Part shown: positions 51,284 to 59,605 of the stretch, in pieces
Layout of the letters: each line of letters opens with the position of its first letter
Numbering within the stretch: position 1 is the first letter of the stretch
From: Mycobacterium sp. ST-F2
Lineage (GTDB): Bacteria; Actinomycetota; Actinomycetes; Mycobacteriales; Mycobacteriaceae
Reading direction: 5' to 3'
Length of the DNA: 64,000 bases
Assembly (NCBI RefSeq): GCF_001905655.1
Contig: NZ_JMHT01000069.1
Location: 1 to 64,000 of the forward strand
The notes under the pieces: generated by a model
Database searches by the model: none
The model's input: only the letters and a program-made list of their open reading frames with translations
What the model was told of the DNA's origin: nothing
Translations under genes and position numbers: made by a program

Positions 51284-52638
51284 TGATGGCGTTCGATGTC
51301 GCCGGGCGACTTGCTGAGGGTGAGCCGGCGTTGGCGGCGCTGGAAGATTACCTGCAGGCGAGCCGGGTTCTGGGCCTGCCGTCTGAGGTTTCGCCGGCGG
51401 AGCTGTATCGCGCCGAGAGCGGTCTGGACCTCGCCGCGCTGGCCGCCGATGCCCGTGCCCTTGACGCTGCCGCGCTGGCCGCGCAGGACGCATTACGGTT
51501 GCAGGGCAACGGGTATCGGGAGCTGACGGCCCAGTGGTCGGGTACGGGCGGCGACGCGGCCGCCGGATTTCTGCGCGCCATGACAGTCGCGGCCGAGGAC
51601 GTGGTCGCGCACCTGCAGCGCGGCGCGCAGGCGCTGACGATACTGCGGGACGAATTGTGGCGCGCCGTCGACGCCAAGGTCGATGCCGTGGTGCGGGCCG
51701 ACGCGCAGGCCGCCGGGCATCGCGACGCGTGGAGTGCGGCCTCCCGCGCGGTCTTGGCCGGGGTCGGTGATGCCGCGGCTGCCAGTGAGATCGTCGATCA
51801 GCAGGTGAAACCCTTCGTGCTCCGGGTGGTCGACGGGGAGCTGCTGCCCGCACTGCTGCGCGCCTCCGATGCCGTTGCGGCAGCCTATGATTCGGCGATC
51901 GCCGCGCTCACCCCGGCGGCGGTGTCGTTTGCGGTGCCCGTCGTGCCGGCGCCCGAACGGGCGGCCCCACTGCCATCCGTGTCGTCGCCCATACCGGCGT
52001 TTCAGGCGGCGGCACCACAAGCGGCGCTGGGCACCGCGGCGAGTTGGGTGCCGCAGGCGCCGGCGATGGGGGCGGTGCTGGCCGAACCCATGGCCGCGCC
52101 CGCACCGATGGCCGCGCCCGCACCGGCACCGGGGCTCGGAGCATCAGCGGCGACTCCGCCGACCGCCGGTCTGCCCGCTGACTTCGGATTGGGTTCCAGC
52201 GTCAGCGGTTTCGGGCAGCAGCTGGCCGATGCGCTTGGGGGAGCGCTGGGTTCGGTGGCCGGTCTGGTGCCGGACGCGTCGGAGCTCGGCGGGCTCGGCG
52301 GGCTCGGCGATGACCTCGGGCGGGATGAGATGGACGAATCCGCCGACCCCGAGGATCCCGACGATTCCGAAGAGCCCGATGACGAGGCCGACGCGGAAGA
52401 CGAAGAAGACGAGAAAGACGAACGCGACGACGAGCCCGCGAGCGCCGAGGACGCGGCTCCCGAACCCGATGAGCCGGCGGTTGTGGAGCCGGCTCCCGTG
52501 GCACCCGTGCCGCCCGCACCCGAACCCGTGCCGCCGCCGCCCACCGTGCCAACAGAATCTGTTGTCCAACAGGAGAATCCGTCGACAAAGACGCCCTGTC
52601 AGATCGCGGCTGACGAGCTTCCTCAGGTCGGTGAGTGA
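51280..52638 (+). CDS. Rv3439c-like Ala/Pro-rich protein with WXG100-like N-terminal part
   Basis: 452 residues. Residues about 1-200 are helical and contain YRELTAQWSGTGGDAAAGFL, a WxG-type turn followed by helix, as in large ESX-associated proteins. Residues 200-330 are Ala/Pro-rich, 345-395 are almost all Asp/Glu, and the tail is Pro-rich. The pair with the upstream small protein resembles substrate-effector pairs secreted by type VII systems. The last 495 bases overlap, on the opposite strand, the end of the LuxR frame. Confidence 0.75.
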   Translation: MMMAFDVAGRLAEGEPALAALEDYLQASRVLGLPSEVSPAELYRAESGLDLAALAADARALDAAALAAQDALRLQGNGYRELTAQWSGTGGDAAAGFLRAMTVAAEDVVAHLQRGAQALTILRDELWRAVDAKVDAVVRADAQAAGHRDAWSAASRAVLAGVGDAAAASEIVDQQVKPFVLRVVDGELLPALLRASDAVAAAYDSAIAALTPAAVSFAVPVVPAPERAAPLPSVSSPIPAFQAAAPQAALGTAASWVPQAPAMGAVLAEPMAAPAPMAAPAPAPGLGASAATPPTAGLPADFGLGSSVSGFGQQLADALGGALGSVAGLVPDASELGGLGGLGDDLGRDEMDESADPEDPDDSEEPDDEADAEDEEDEKDERDDEPASAEDAAPEPDEPAVVEPAPVAPVPPAPEPVPPPPTVPTESVVQQENPSTKTPCQIAADELPQVGE

Positions 52639-55350
52639 GGGGTGGCGGGGCCGAGATACGCCGGCGGCTCGGCATTCCTCGTACAGACCCTGCTCGACCG
52701 TGCGACTTGCGCGTCGCAGCCCCGTGATTCCGCCGTCGTCAGGAAGCGGTTCGGCGGGGATGAGGCCGGCGAGCTCGAAGCGGTCGGCCGTCCCGGTCTT
52801 GGCCATGGCTCGATGGATATGGCTCTCCACCGTGCGCACCGACAGCGTCAACCGCTCGGCGATCGCCTGGTTGGTCAGCCCCTCGGCGATCAACATCGCA
52901 ATCTCGCGCTCGCGGTTGGTCAGTGGCACGTCTTCGGTCGACAGGCGCAGCGCGGGGCTGACGACGCCGCCGCACTGCTCGGCGAGCGCGGCGGCGCGTG
53001 CTGAGCAGGTCAGGGCCGAGCCGCGCCGGTCCTGACCGCGGTAGACGTTGGCGGCGTGCGCGGCACAGTCGACCGCGGCGACCAGATCGCCCAATCGCTC
53101 GAATTCCGTTGACAGCGCAGCTAACTCATCGCCGTGGGCGGTGTGCAGAGCCGTGGCGAGGCGAGCCGCCAGGCCGACGCGCGGTCCCTCGACACGTGGT
53201 TCGAGCGCGTTCAGTCGAGCCCTGCCCGACCGGTCCCCGAACTGGGCCGCGGTCTGCAGGCAGGCCACCTCGGCGGCGAATTGTCCTTTGGCGCCGGCTC
53301 TTTCGGCCGCGGCGCGCAGCAGCGTGACGGCCGTGCTGACGGCGCCCTGACCGGCGGCCACCCAGGCCTGCGCGATGCTGCGTTCGTAGTCCAGCGGGCG
53401 GAAGGTGCGGGGCACCTTCTCGAGGTCGGCCAGGATGGCGGCCGCCTCGGTGGTGGTGCCGCGCATGGCGAGCGCTGTCGCGTAGCTGATCTGGTACCGG
53501 TAGCCCCAGCCGGTGCCGTAGCCGGCGCTGGCCAGTCCCGCGGTCGACTGTTCCAGCAACAGGCCGGCAGTCGGGAGGTGGCCCGCGGCCAGCGCGGCGC
53601 GACCGGCCACCGCGGTACCGAGCAGTTGTGCGGTACCCGGCAGGTTGGCGGCCTGGTCGCGCACGCGTTCGGCGACGGCGAGGGCGTCGTGGAGGTGGCC
53701 GGCGAGCACCAGTGCGGTGACATGCGAATCGGCGATGTTGAACCGCATGTGCGGTGCGTCGAACGCGCGGTCGGCGACGGAGTAGCCCGTTTCGGCGGCG
53801 GTGACGGCTGCGGTGGTACGCCCGGCGTCCGCCGATACGGTGGTCTGCACCCACGCCATCTCGGTGCCGACCACCGGTGGAAGTTGTTCGAGGGCAAGGT
53901 GTTCGGCGTATCGCTCTGCCGCGGCCGGATCGTCGGTCGCGAATGCGTGCACCGTGCGGAAGGCGTCGAGATAGCTGCGGGCCTCCGGTGCGTCGGATCC
54001 GGACGCGTCCTCGATGACCTGAAGGGCCCGGGTAGGGGAGCCCAGCGCCCACAGCAGGTTGCTGGCCCGCAGGAAGGCGAGGCGGCCCCGTTCGGCATCG
54101 GTCAGGGTCTCGGTATCGATGGCGCTGAGGACTTCGTCGGCGTCGTCGCCGCGGCCCAGCCACGACAAGGCGTGTGCCCGAATGAAATTCGGCTGTGGCC
54201 CCGCCCCGGCCTGTCCGGCGGCGGCTGCCAGTCGCTCGGCGAGGTGCAGGTCTGCCAGCCACACCGCGCCGTGCGCTGCCCGCACCAGCAGCTCGCAGTC
54301 GGGCGGCAGGTCGGAGTCCAGGCTCAGCGTCGCCCGCCGGACCACGACCCGGATGTCGTCGCGGTCGTCGGCCGTGGCCAGCTCGGTGGCGACCAGCCCG
54401 CGCAGTCGCCGCAGCCGGGTCGTTGGGGCGCGCCGTCGCCGCACCTCGCCGTAGAGCGGGTGGGCCACCCGCACCTCCATACCGCCTGCCGCGGGTTCGA
54501 GGGTGACCAGGCCGCGGGTTTCCGCGTCTTCGACTGCCGCCGCGCTGGTAATCCGCTGCAGCGCAGCCAGTCTGATCGGCTCGCCGACCGCCAGGGTGTC
54601 GACCACATCGCCGATCGCCGGCGGCAGGGCACCGATGCGGGACTCGATCAGCTCGATGAGGCTCGGTGGCATGACCGGATCGCCGTTCCACTGCCAGAGC
54701 CCGTGCTGCCGGACCAACCGGCCATCGGCGATCTCCCGCTCGACGATGTTGCGCAGATAGAGGGCGTTGCCCTGGGTCAAGGTCCACAGCCGGCGGGCGG
54801 CATGGGAATCGATCAACCCGCCGAGCGTCATGGACAGCAGGGCGGTCGTCTTGTCCAGCGTCAGCGGCTGGATGTCGAGGCGGGCGAACTGGCCGGCTTT
54901 CAGCATCTCTTGCAGCGCGGCCGAACTCGGCTCGTCGCGGACGGTGAGAAGGACTTTCGCCGCGCCGCGCTGGACCACCTGATGCACGACGAAGATCGAC
55001 AGTTCGTCGAGCAGTTGCACGTCGTCGACACCCAGCAGCACGGGCCGCGCCGACGACGTGGTGAGTGCGTCGATCACCCCGCGCACCAACTGGATGGTGT
55101 CGGTCACGCCGGGCGTGGCCCACGCGGTGAAGGCGCCCAGCGGGATGGTCTGGGCGGCCGAGGTGCCCACGACCCAACGGGATTCGTGCCCGTGGGTTTC
55201 GGCCGTCGCCAACGCTTGGCGGGCGATGCGGCTCTTGCCCACACCTGCTGCCCCGCACAGGAGAATCCCGGAGACCTCAGGCGCCGACAGCGCGGCTCGG
55301 ATGACGCTCATCTCCTCCGCGCGACCGGCTAAGGGCCAGGTCAAGAGCAC
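52144..55350 (-). CDS. LuxR-family regulator with STAND-type ATPase domain, over-long C-terminus
   Basis: The frame codes for 1068 residues. A Walker A motif (CGAAGVGKSR) is near residues 32-41, long helical repeats fill the middle, and a LuxR helix-turn-helix (LTNREREIAMLIAEGLTNQA, then LSVRTVESHIHRAM) lies at about 808-863. A normal protein would end soon after. Instead the frame stays open about 200 residues into the antisense of the gene at 51280. The hydrophobic run there (GLVVAFVFLVFFVF) is only the complement of Asp/Glu codons. A lost stop codon is the likeliest explanation. Confidence 0.8.
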   Translation of the reverse strand: MLLTWPLAGRAEEMSVIRAALSAPEVSGILLCGAAGVGKSRIARQALATAETHGHESRWVVGTSAAQTIPLGAFTAWATPGVTDTIQLVRGVIDALTTSSARPVLLGVDDVQLLDELSIFVVHQVVQRGAAKVLLTVRDEPSSAALQEMLKAGQFARLDIQPLTLDKTTALLSMTLGGLIDSHAARRLWTLTQGNALYLRNIVEREIADGRLVRQHGLWQWNGDPVMPPSLIELIESRIGALPPAIGDVVDTLAVGEPIRLAALQRITSAAAVEDAETRGLVTLEPAAGGMEVRVAHPLYGEVRRRRAPTTRLRRLRGLVATELATADDRDDIRVVVRRATLSLDSDLPPDCELLVRAAHGAVWLADLHLAERLAAAAGQAGAGPQPNFIRAHALSWLGRGDDADEVLSAIDTETLTDAERGRLAFLRASNLLWALGSPTRALQVIEDASGSDAPEARSYLDAFRTVHAFATDDPAAAERYAEHLALEQLPPVVGTEMAWVQTTVSADAGRTTAAVTAAETGYSVADRAFDAPHMRFNIADSHVTALVLAGHLHDALAVAERVRDQAANLPGTAQLLGTAVAGRAALAAGHLPTAGLLLEQSTAGLASAGYGTGWGYRYQISYATALAMRGTTTEAAAILADLEKVPRTFRPLDYERSIAQAWVAAGQGAVSTAVTLLRAAAERAGAKGQFAAEVACLQTAAQFGDRSGRARLNALEPRVEGPRVGLAARLATALHTAHGDELAALSTEFERLGDLVAAVDCAAHAANVYRGQDRRGSALTCSARAAALAEQCGGVVSPALRLSTEDVPLTNREREIAMLIAEGLTNQAIAERLTLSVRTVESHIHRAMAKTGTADRFELAGLIPAEPLPDDGGITGLRRASRTVEQGLYEECRAAGVSRPRHPSLTDLRKLVSRDLTGRLCRRILLLDNRFCWHGGRRRHGFGCGRHGCHGSRLHNRRLIGFGSRVLGARGLVVAFVFLVFFVFRVGLVIGLFGIVGILGVGGFVHLIPPEVIAEPAEPAELRRVRHQTGHRTQRSPKRIGQLLPETADAGTQSEVSGQTGGRRSRR

Positions 55351-55359
55351 GTAGGCAGA

Positions 55360-56208
55360 TTAGCCCTTCAGCAGGGCGACGACCTTGTCTTCCAGCGGCG
55401 GGATCTCGGCGGCGGGATCGGCCGCGACGGTCTTCGGCAGCACCACGTCGGCGTCGGCGAAATCCTTGTACGTCTTGTCGCCCGTCAGCTGGAACAGCAG
55501 GTAGCCGGTCAACAGCGCGCGCACGGTCTTCTGGGTGCGGCGATGCTGCCCCGGCATGCCGAGCAGCTTGGTCAACCGGAAGCCCTCGGCCAGCCCATGC
55601 GGTTCTGCCTTGGCGACGGTGCGCACCGTCGCCGTCCGCCACGCGGCGGCCAGCTCGGTGGCGTTGGACTGGATGGTCAGCTCCGCACCCGGTGCGTTCA
55701 GGATCAGGCCGGGGACGCGCAGGCCGGCGGCCGGCTGATCGGCGTCGGGCTTACTGGCGGTCGGGAACACCGCGGCGACGGCCTTCAGTGGGTTGGCCGA
55801 GCCGAGTCCGGCGGCGGTGAAGACCGCGGCAGAAGCGCCGAAGCCGTGCCCGACGAGCCCCAGCTTGGTCGGGTGCACGCTGATCTTTCCGGGGCCCAGC
55901 CGGACCCCGGTGATGATGTCGAGGGTGGTGCCCAGGTCGAAGGACAGGTTCAGTACCGACGGCGCGATACCGGTCTCGGTGTTCGGTGCGGCGGCGACGA
56001 TGCCCCAGGACGCCAGATGCTCGAGCGTGCCGTTGTAACGTGCGACACCCTGCAACCAGTCGTGGCCGAACGCCACGCCGGGCAGATTCAGCCCGGACTC
56101 CGGGGTGTAGACAGTGCCCGGCAGGCCGGCAAAACCCAGGTCACCACGCAGAACGCGGTGCGGTCCGCGGCGGGAGAGGGCACCGAAGAGCTGCTTCGTC
56201 TTGGCCAC
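55360..56208 (-). CDS. Rv3438-like alpha/beta-hydrolase-fold protein
   Basis: 282 residues; start MAKTKQLFGALSRRGPHRVLRG matches Rv3438-type proteins in the same place beside glmS. The strand-turn-helix that normally holds the GxSxG nucleophile reads VGHGFGASAA, so serine is replaced by glycine. The rest (dienelactone hydrolase/chlorophyllase-like) looks intact. It ends 9 bases from the LuxR start. The role is unknown and may be non-catalytic. Confidence 0.8.
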   Translation of the reverse strand: MAKTKQLFGALSRRGPHRVLRGDLGFAGLPGTVYTPESGLNLPGVAFGHDWLQGVARYNGTLEHLASWGIVAAAPNTETGIAPSVLNLSFDLGTTLDIITGVRLGPGKISVHPTKLGLVGHGFGASAAVFTAAGLGSANPLKAVAAVFPTASKPDADQPAAGLRVPGLILNAPGAELTIQSNATELAAAWRTATVRTVAKAEPHGLAEGFRLTKLLGMPGQHRRTQKTVRALLTGYLLFQLTGDKTYKDFADADVVLPKTVAADPAAEIPPLEDKVVALLKG

Positions 56209-56229
56209 CCGATGACGTTAGCGCAGTAG

Positions 56230-56255
56230 TTGCGCAATGCGCGCAATGGTTGCGC
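56230..56255. promoter_or_regulatory. Overlapping TTGCGC inverted repeats upstream of glmS
   Basis: TTGCGCAA (56230-56237) is a perfect 8-bp palindrome and is followed by GCGCAA-TGG-TTGCGC (56241-56255). They lie 39-64 bases before the glmS ATG, between divergent genes, and are a candidate operator. Confidence 0.4.
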
Positions 56256-56293
56256 AGTCCGTGGCCCCGACGGCTGCACTACCCTGGATAACC

Positions 56294-58162
56294 ATGTGTG
56301 GAATCGTCGGCTATGTCGGGCAACGGCCGGCCCGCGACATCGTGGTCGACGCGCTGCGACGGATGGAATACCGCGGCTACGACTCTTCTGGTGTCGCGCT
56401 GGCCGATGGCCATGGGGGTCTGACCATCCGGCGGCGCGCCGGCCGACTGGCCAATCTGGAAGAGGCGCTGGCGCAGACCGACGCCGCCGAGCTCGAGGGC
56501 ACCACGGGTGTCGGCCATACCCGCTGGGCCACCCACGGCCGTCCGACCGACCGCAACGCGCATCCGCACAGTGATGCCAGCGGCAAGCTCGCAGTGGTCC
56601 ACAACGGCATCATCGAGAACTTCGCCGGTCTCCGTGCCGAGCTGGAAGCCGCCGGCGTCGAGTTCCAGAGCGACACCGACTCCGAGGTGGCCGTCCACCT
56701 GGTGGCGCAGGCCTACCGGCACGGGCCGACGGCCGGAGACTTCGTCGCATCGGTGCTCGCGGTGCTGCGCCGGCTCGAGGGCCACTTCACGCTGGTGTTC
56801 ACCAACGCCGACGAGCCGGGCACCATCGTCGCGGCCCGCCGGTCCACTCCGCTGGTGGTGGGCGTCGGCGACGGCGAGATGTTCATCGGCTCCGATGTCG
56901 CGGCCTTCATCGAGTACACCCGTGAGGCCGTCGAGCTCGGGCAGGACCAGGCCGTGGTGATCACCGCCGACGGCTACCAGGTCCTGGATTTCGACGGCAA
57001 CGACGCGTCCGACCGGGCCCGTCCGTTCCACATCGATTGGGACCTGTCGGCCGCCGAGAAGGGTGGCTACGACTACTTCATGTACAAGGAGATCGCCGAG
57101 CAGCCTTCGGCCGTCTCCGACACGCTGCTGGGCCACTTCGTCGACGGCAAGATCGTGCTCGACGAGCAGCGGCTCTCCGACCAGGAGCTGCGCGACGTCG
57201 ACAAGGTCTTCATCGTCGCCTGCGGCACCGCCTACCACTCGGGCCTGTTGGCCAAGTACGCCATCGAGCACTGGACCCGGCTGCCGGTCGAGGTCGAGCT
57301 CGCCAGCGAGTTCCGCTACCGCGACCCGGTGCTGGACCGCAGCACGCTGGTGATCGCCATCTCGCAGTCCGGCGAGACGGCCGACACCCTGGAGGCCGTC
57401 CGGCACGCCAAGGGCCAGAAGGCCAAGGTGCTGGCCATCTGCAACACCAACGGCTCGCAGATTCCGCGCGAGGCCGACGCCGTCCTCTACACCCGGGCCG
57501 GGCCGGAGATCGGCGTCGCTGCCACCAAGACGTTCCTGGCCCAGGTGGCCGCGAACTACCTGGTCGGCCTGGCGCTGGCGCAGGCCCGGGGCACCAAGTA
57601 CCCCGATGAAGTTGCCCGCGAATACCGCGAGCTGGAGGCCATGCCGGCGTTGGTCGAGCAGGTGCTCGAGCGGCTGGACCCGATCGCCGATCTGGGCCGG
57701 CAGTTCGCGCAGTCGCCGACGGTGCTGTTCCTGGGTCGGCACGTCGGCTACCCGGTGGCGCTCGAGGGTGCGCTCAAGCTCAAGGAACTGGCGTACATGC
57801 ACGCCGAGGGCTTCGCGGCCGGTGAGCTCAAGCACGGACCCATCGCGCTGATCGACGACGATCTGCCGGTGATCGTGGTGATGCCGTCGCCCAAGGGTTC
57901 GTCGATGCTGCACGCCAAGCTGCTGAGCAACATCCGCGAGATTCAGGCCCGCGGCGCGGTCACCATCGTCATCGCCGAGGAAGGCGACGAGACGGTGCGG
58001 CCGTACGCGGACTACATCTTCGAGTTGCCGTCGACCTCGACGCTGTACCAGCCGTTGCTGTCCACCATCCCGCTGCAGGTGTTCGCCGCGTCGGTCGCCC
58101 GCGAGCGCGGGTATGACGTGGACAAGCCCCGTAACCTGGCGAAATCGGTCACCGTCGAATAG
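56294..58162 (+). CDS. glmS: Glutamine-fructose-6-phosphate aminotransferase GlmS
   Basis: Makes glucosamine-6-phosphate from fructose-6-phosphate and glutamine, the first committed step to UDP-GlcNAc, 622 residues. The start MCGIVGYVGQRPARDIV places the N-terminal glutaminase cysteine at residue 2. Two SIS isomerase domains follow (AISQSGETADTLEA, and the C-terminal end DVDKPRNLAKSVTVE). No glmS ribozyme is expected or seen. Upstream is a short operator-like repeat region. Confidence 0.97.
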   Translation: MCGIVGYVGQRPARDIVVDALRRMEYRGYDSSGVALADGHGGLTIRRRAGRLANLEEALAQTDAAELEGTTGVGHTRWATHGRPTDRNAHPHSDASGKLAVVHNGIIENFAGLRAELEAAGVEFQSDTDSEVAVHLVAQAYRHGPTAGDFVASVLAVLRRLEGHFTLVFTNADEPGTIVAARRSTPLVVGVGDGEMFIGSDVAAFIEYTREAVELGQDQAVVITADGYQVLDFDGNDASDRARPFHIDWDLSAAEKGGYDYFMYKEIAEQPSAVSDTLLGHFVDGKIVLDEQRLSDQELRDVDKVFIVACGTAYHSGLLAKYAIEHWTRLPVEVELASEFRYRDPVLDRSTLVIAISQSGETADTLEAVRHAKGQKAKVLAICNTNGSQIPREADAVLYTRAGPEIGVAATKTFLAQVAANYLVGLALAQARGTKYPDEVAREYRELEAMPALVEQVLERLDPIADLGRQFAQSPTVLFLGRHVGYPVALEGALKLKELAYMHAEGFAAGELKHGPIALIDDDLPVIVVMPSPKGSSMLHAKLLSNIREIQARGAVTIVIAEEGDETVRPYADYIFELPSTSTLYQPLLSTIPLQVFAASVARERGYDVDKPRNLAKSVTVE

Positions 58163-58382
58163 GTGTTCAGGTCAGCGCGGCTGCCCTGGACAGCTCGATC
58201 CCGCCGGTTCGCTGGCGCGATCCACACCCGTGCTTTAGCATGGGAAATTGCTGGTCAACCGCATGTGTACACGTTGCTGGACATTTGCTGTAGGCAGTCG
58301 CTGGTGGTTCGGGGTCGACGCTATTCGCTGTGAGGGCCGTAGGTTGTTGCTGGATGCTGACGCGCGTCATGCGACCGCCCGG

Positions 58383-59483
58383 ATGGTCCGCGAATGGTGG
58401 CGCACTCCGACCGACTACCAGGCGCAGGTCGAGTACTTCGCCAAGCGGTCACTGACCGGGCTGATCCAGCTACTCGTCGGGCTCGGCGCGGGCATGGTGG
58501 GTCTGATCATCTTGATCGGCCAGTTCTCCGCAGTCCAACCCGCTGGTGCCACGGTCCGAGTCGTGTCGACCGTTTTCCTCGTCACCATGTTCGCCTGGGC
58601 CTGGACGTGGTGGCTGCGACCGTGGCCGTCGTACCGCTTGTCGCTCGCGTTCATCATCAACGTCGACATCGGCGTCACCGTGGTTGCCCTGCTCAATCAG
58701 AGGGTGCTGTCCGGCATGTTCGGTCTGAGCGCCCTGATCCTGGTCTCGTTCTACATCATCTTTTTCGACGGACCGAAAATCCTTGCGGTGCACACCACCT
58801 GGGCGGTGGCATCAATCGCGGCGATGTCTCTCGAGATCGCCGTCGCCAGCGGCGGCGATCCCGTGCTCGCGTTGGCGAAGCTGTTGTCCGGTGGGGCGCT
58901 GGCGGTAGCGCCGATTGCCGCGCACTTTGGTATCTGGGCACTGCGCAACGAAGCCAACGAAGCGGCGAATGATCCCTTGACCGGGCTGCTCAACCGGCGC
59001 GGCCTCAATCTGCACATCGACGACCTGTTGCGCGGCCACCGCAGGCGGGACGCGGATGTCGTGGTCATCGTCATCGATCTGGACCGGTTCAAAGACGTCA
59101 ACGATCGCTTCGGACATGCTGTCGGTGACGAGGTGCTGGTGCGATGCGCGCGGCGGTTGGAGTCCGTCGTACACGGCGGCGCCCTGGTGGCGCGGGTCGG
59201 CGGCGAGGAGTTCGTCGTTGTCGACATCGTCGGTCCGCAGGATTGGGTGGCCGTGGCTGACCGGATCAGGGTCACGTTGTCGGGGCAGGACGACCGGGTC
59301 CCGGTCACGGCGAGCATCGGCATCACAGGTGTTCCCGTGGAGATGTTCACCGATGCGCGCGGCGATCGTTGCGACCTGCTGGCGATGTTGGTCGGCCGCG
59401 CCGACGAGGCCATGTTCGTTGCGAAACGCGATGGCGGAGATGCGATCAGTTATCTGCCACCGGTCGCCGACGCTGTGCTTTGA
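58383..59483 (+). CDS. Membrane-bound GGDEF diguanylate cyclase
   Basis: 366 residues from the ATG at 58383, which gives MVREWWRTPTDYQAQVEYF, the usual start of mycobacterial GGDEF proteins; no clear ribosome-binding site is present and a longer start at 58248 cannot be excluded. Five or six membrane helices (residues about 25-190) are followed by a GGDEF domain with DPLTGLLNRRGL and the active-site motif RVGGEEFVV near residue 270. The motif is intact, so c-di-GMP synthesis is likely. No EAL domain is attached. Confidence 0.88.
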   Translation: MVREWWRTPTDYQAQVEYFAKRSLTGLIQLLVGLGAGMVGLIILIGQFSAVQPAGATVRVVSTVFLVTMFAWAWTWWLRPWPSYRLSLAFIINVDIGVTVVALLNQRVLSGMFGLSALILVSFYIIFFDGPKILAVHTTWAVASIAAMSLEIAVASGGDPVLALAKLLSGGALAVAPIAAHFGIWALRNEANEAANDPLTGLLNRRGLNLHIDDLLRGHRRRDADVVVIVIDLDRFKDVNDRFGHAVGDEVLVRCARRLESVVHGGALVARVGGEEFVVVDIVGPQDWVAVADRIRVTLSGQDDRVPVTASIGITGVPVEMFTDARGDRCDLLAMLVGRADEAMFVAKRDGGDAISYLPPVADAVL

Positions 59484-59530
59484 CCGGGTGAACTCTTCGC
59501 GATCTGGCCACGGCCCCGGCCTTTTGGCGG

Positions 59531-59536
59531 TATAAC
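59531..59536 (+). promoter_or_regulatory. Putative -10 box (TATAAC) of the mdc operon
   Basis: A TANNNT-type -10 hexamer 37 bases upstream of the leader ORF. No good -35 box is seen, as in many mycobacterial promoters. Confidence 0.4.
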
Positions 59537-59572
59537 TGGACGCGCTCACCACCGAGAAAGCCGGGGGACTCG

Positions 59573-59605
59573 ATGTTTCAGCAAACGCGGATGGTAGTCG
59601 GGTGA
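59573..59605 (+). CDS. 10-residue leader ORF overlapping mdcA
   Basis: The ORF MFQQTRMVVG has GGGGGA upstream, and its TGA overlaps the mdcA GTG start (GTGA). mdcA lacks its own clear ribosome-binding site, so coupling to this ORF is plausible. Confidence 0.4.
   Translation: MFQQTRMVVG

Noticed and set aside
52380-52480. A membrane-like hydrophobic stretch in the LuxR C-terminal tail
   Set aside because: It is the reverse reading of Asp/Glu codons of the Rv3439c-like acidic region, so it is not evidence for a membrane helix.
53134-55332. A 732-residue open frame on the plus strand
   Set aside because: It is antisense to the LuxR regulator; composition is Arg/Gly/His-rich with no recognisable motif.
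56209-56293. A glmS ribozyme
   Set aside because: The region is only 85 bases and lacks the ribozyme core; such ribozymes belong to Firmicutes-type bacteria.
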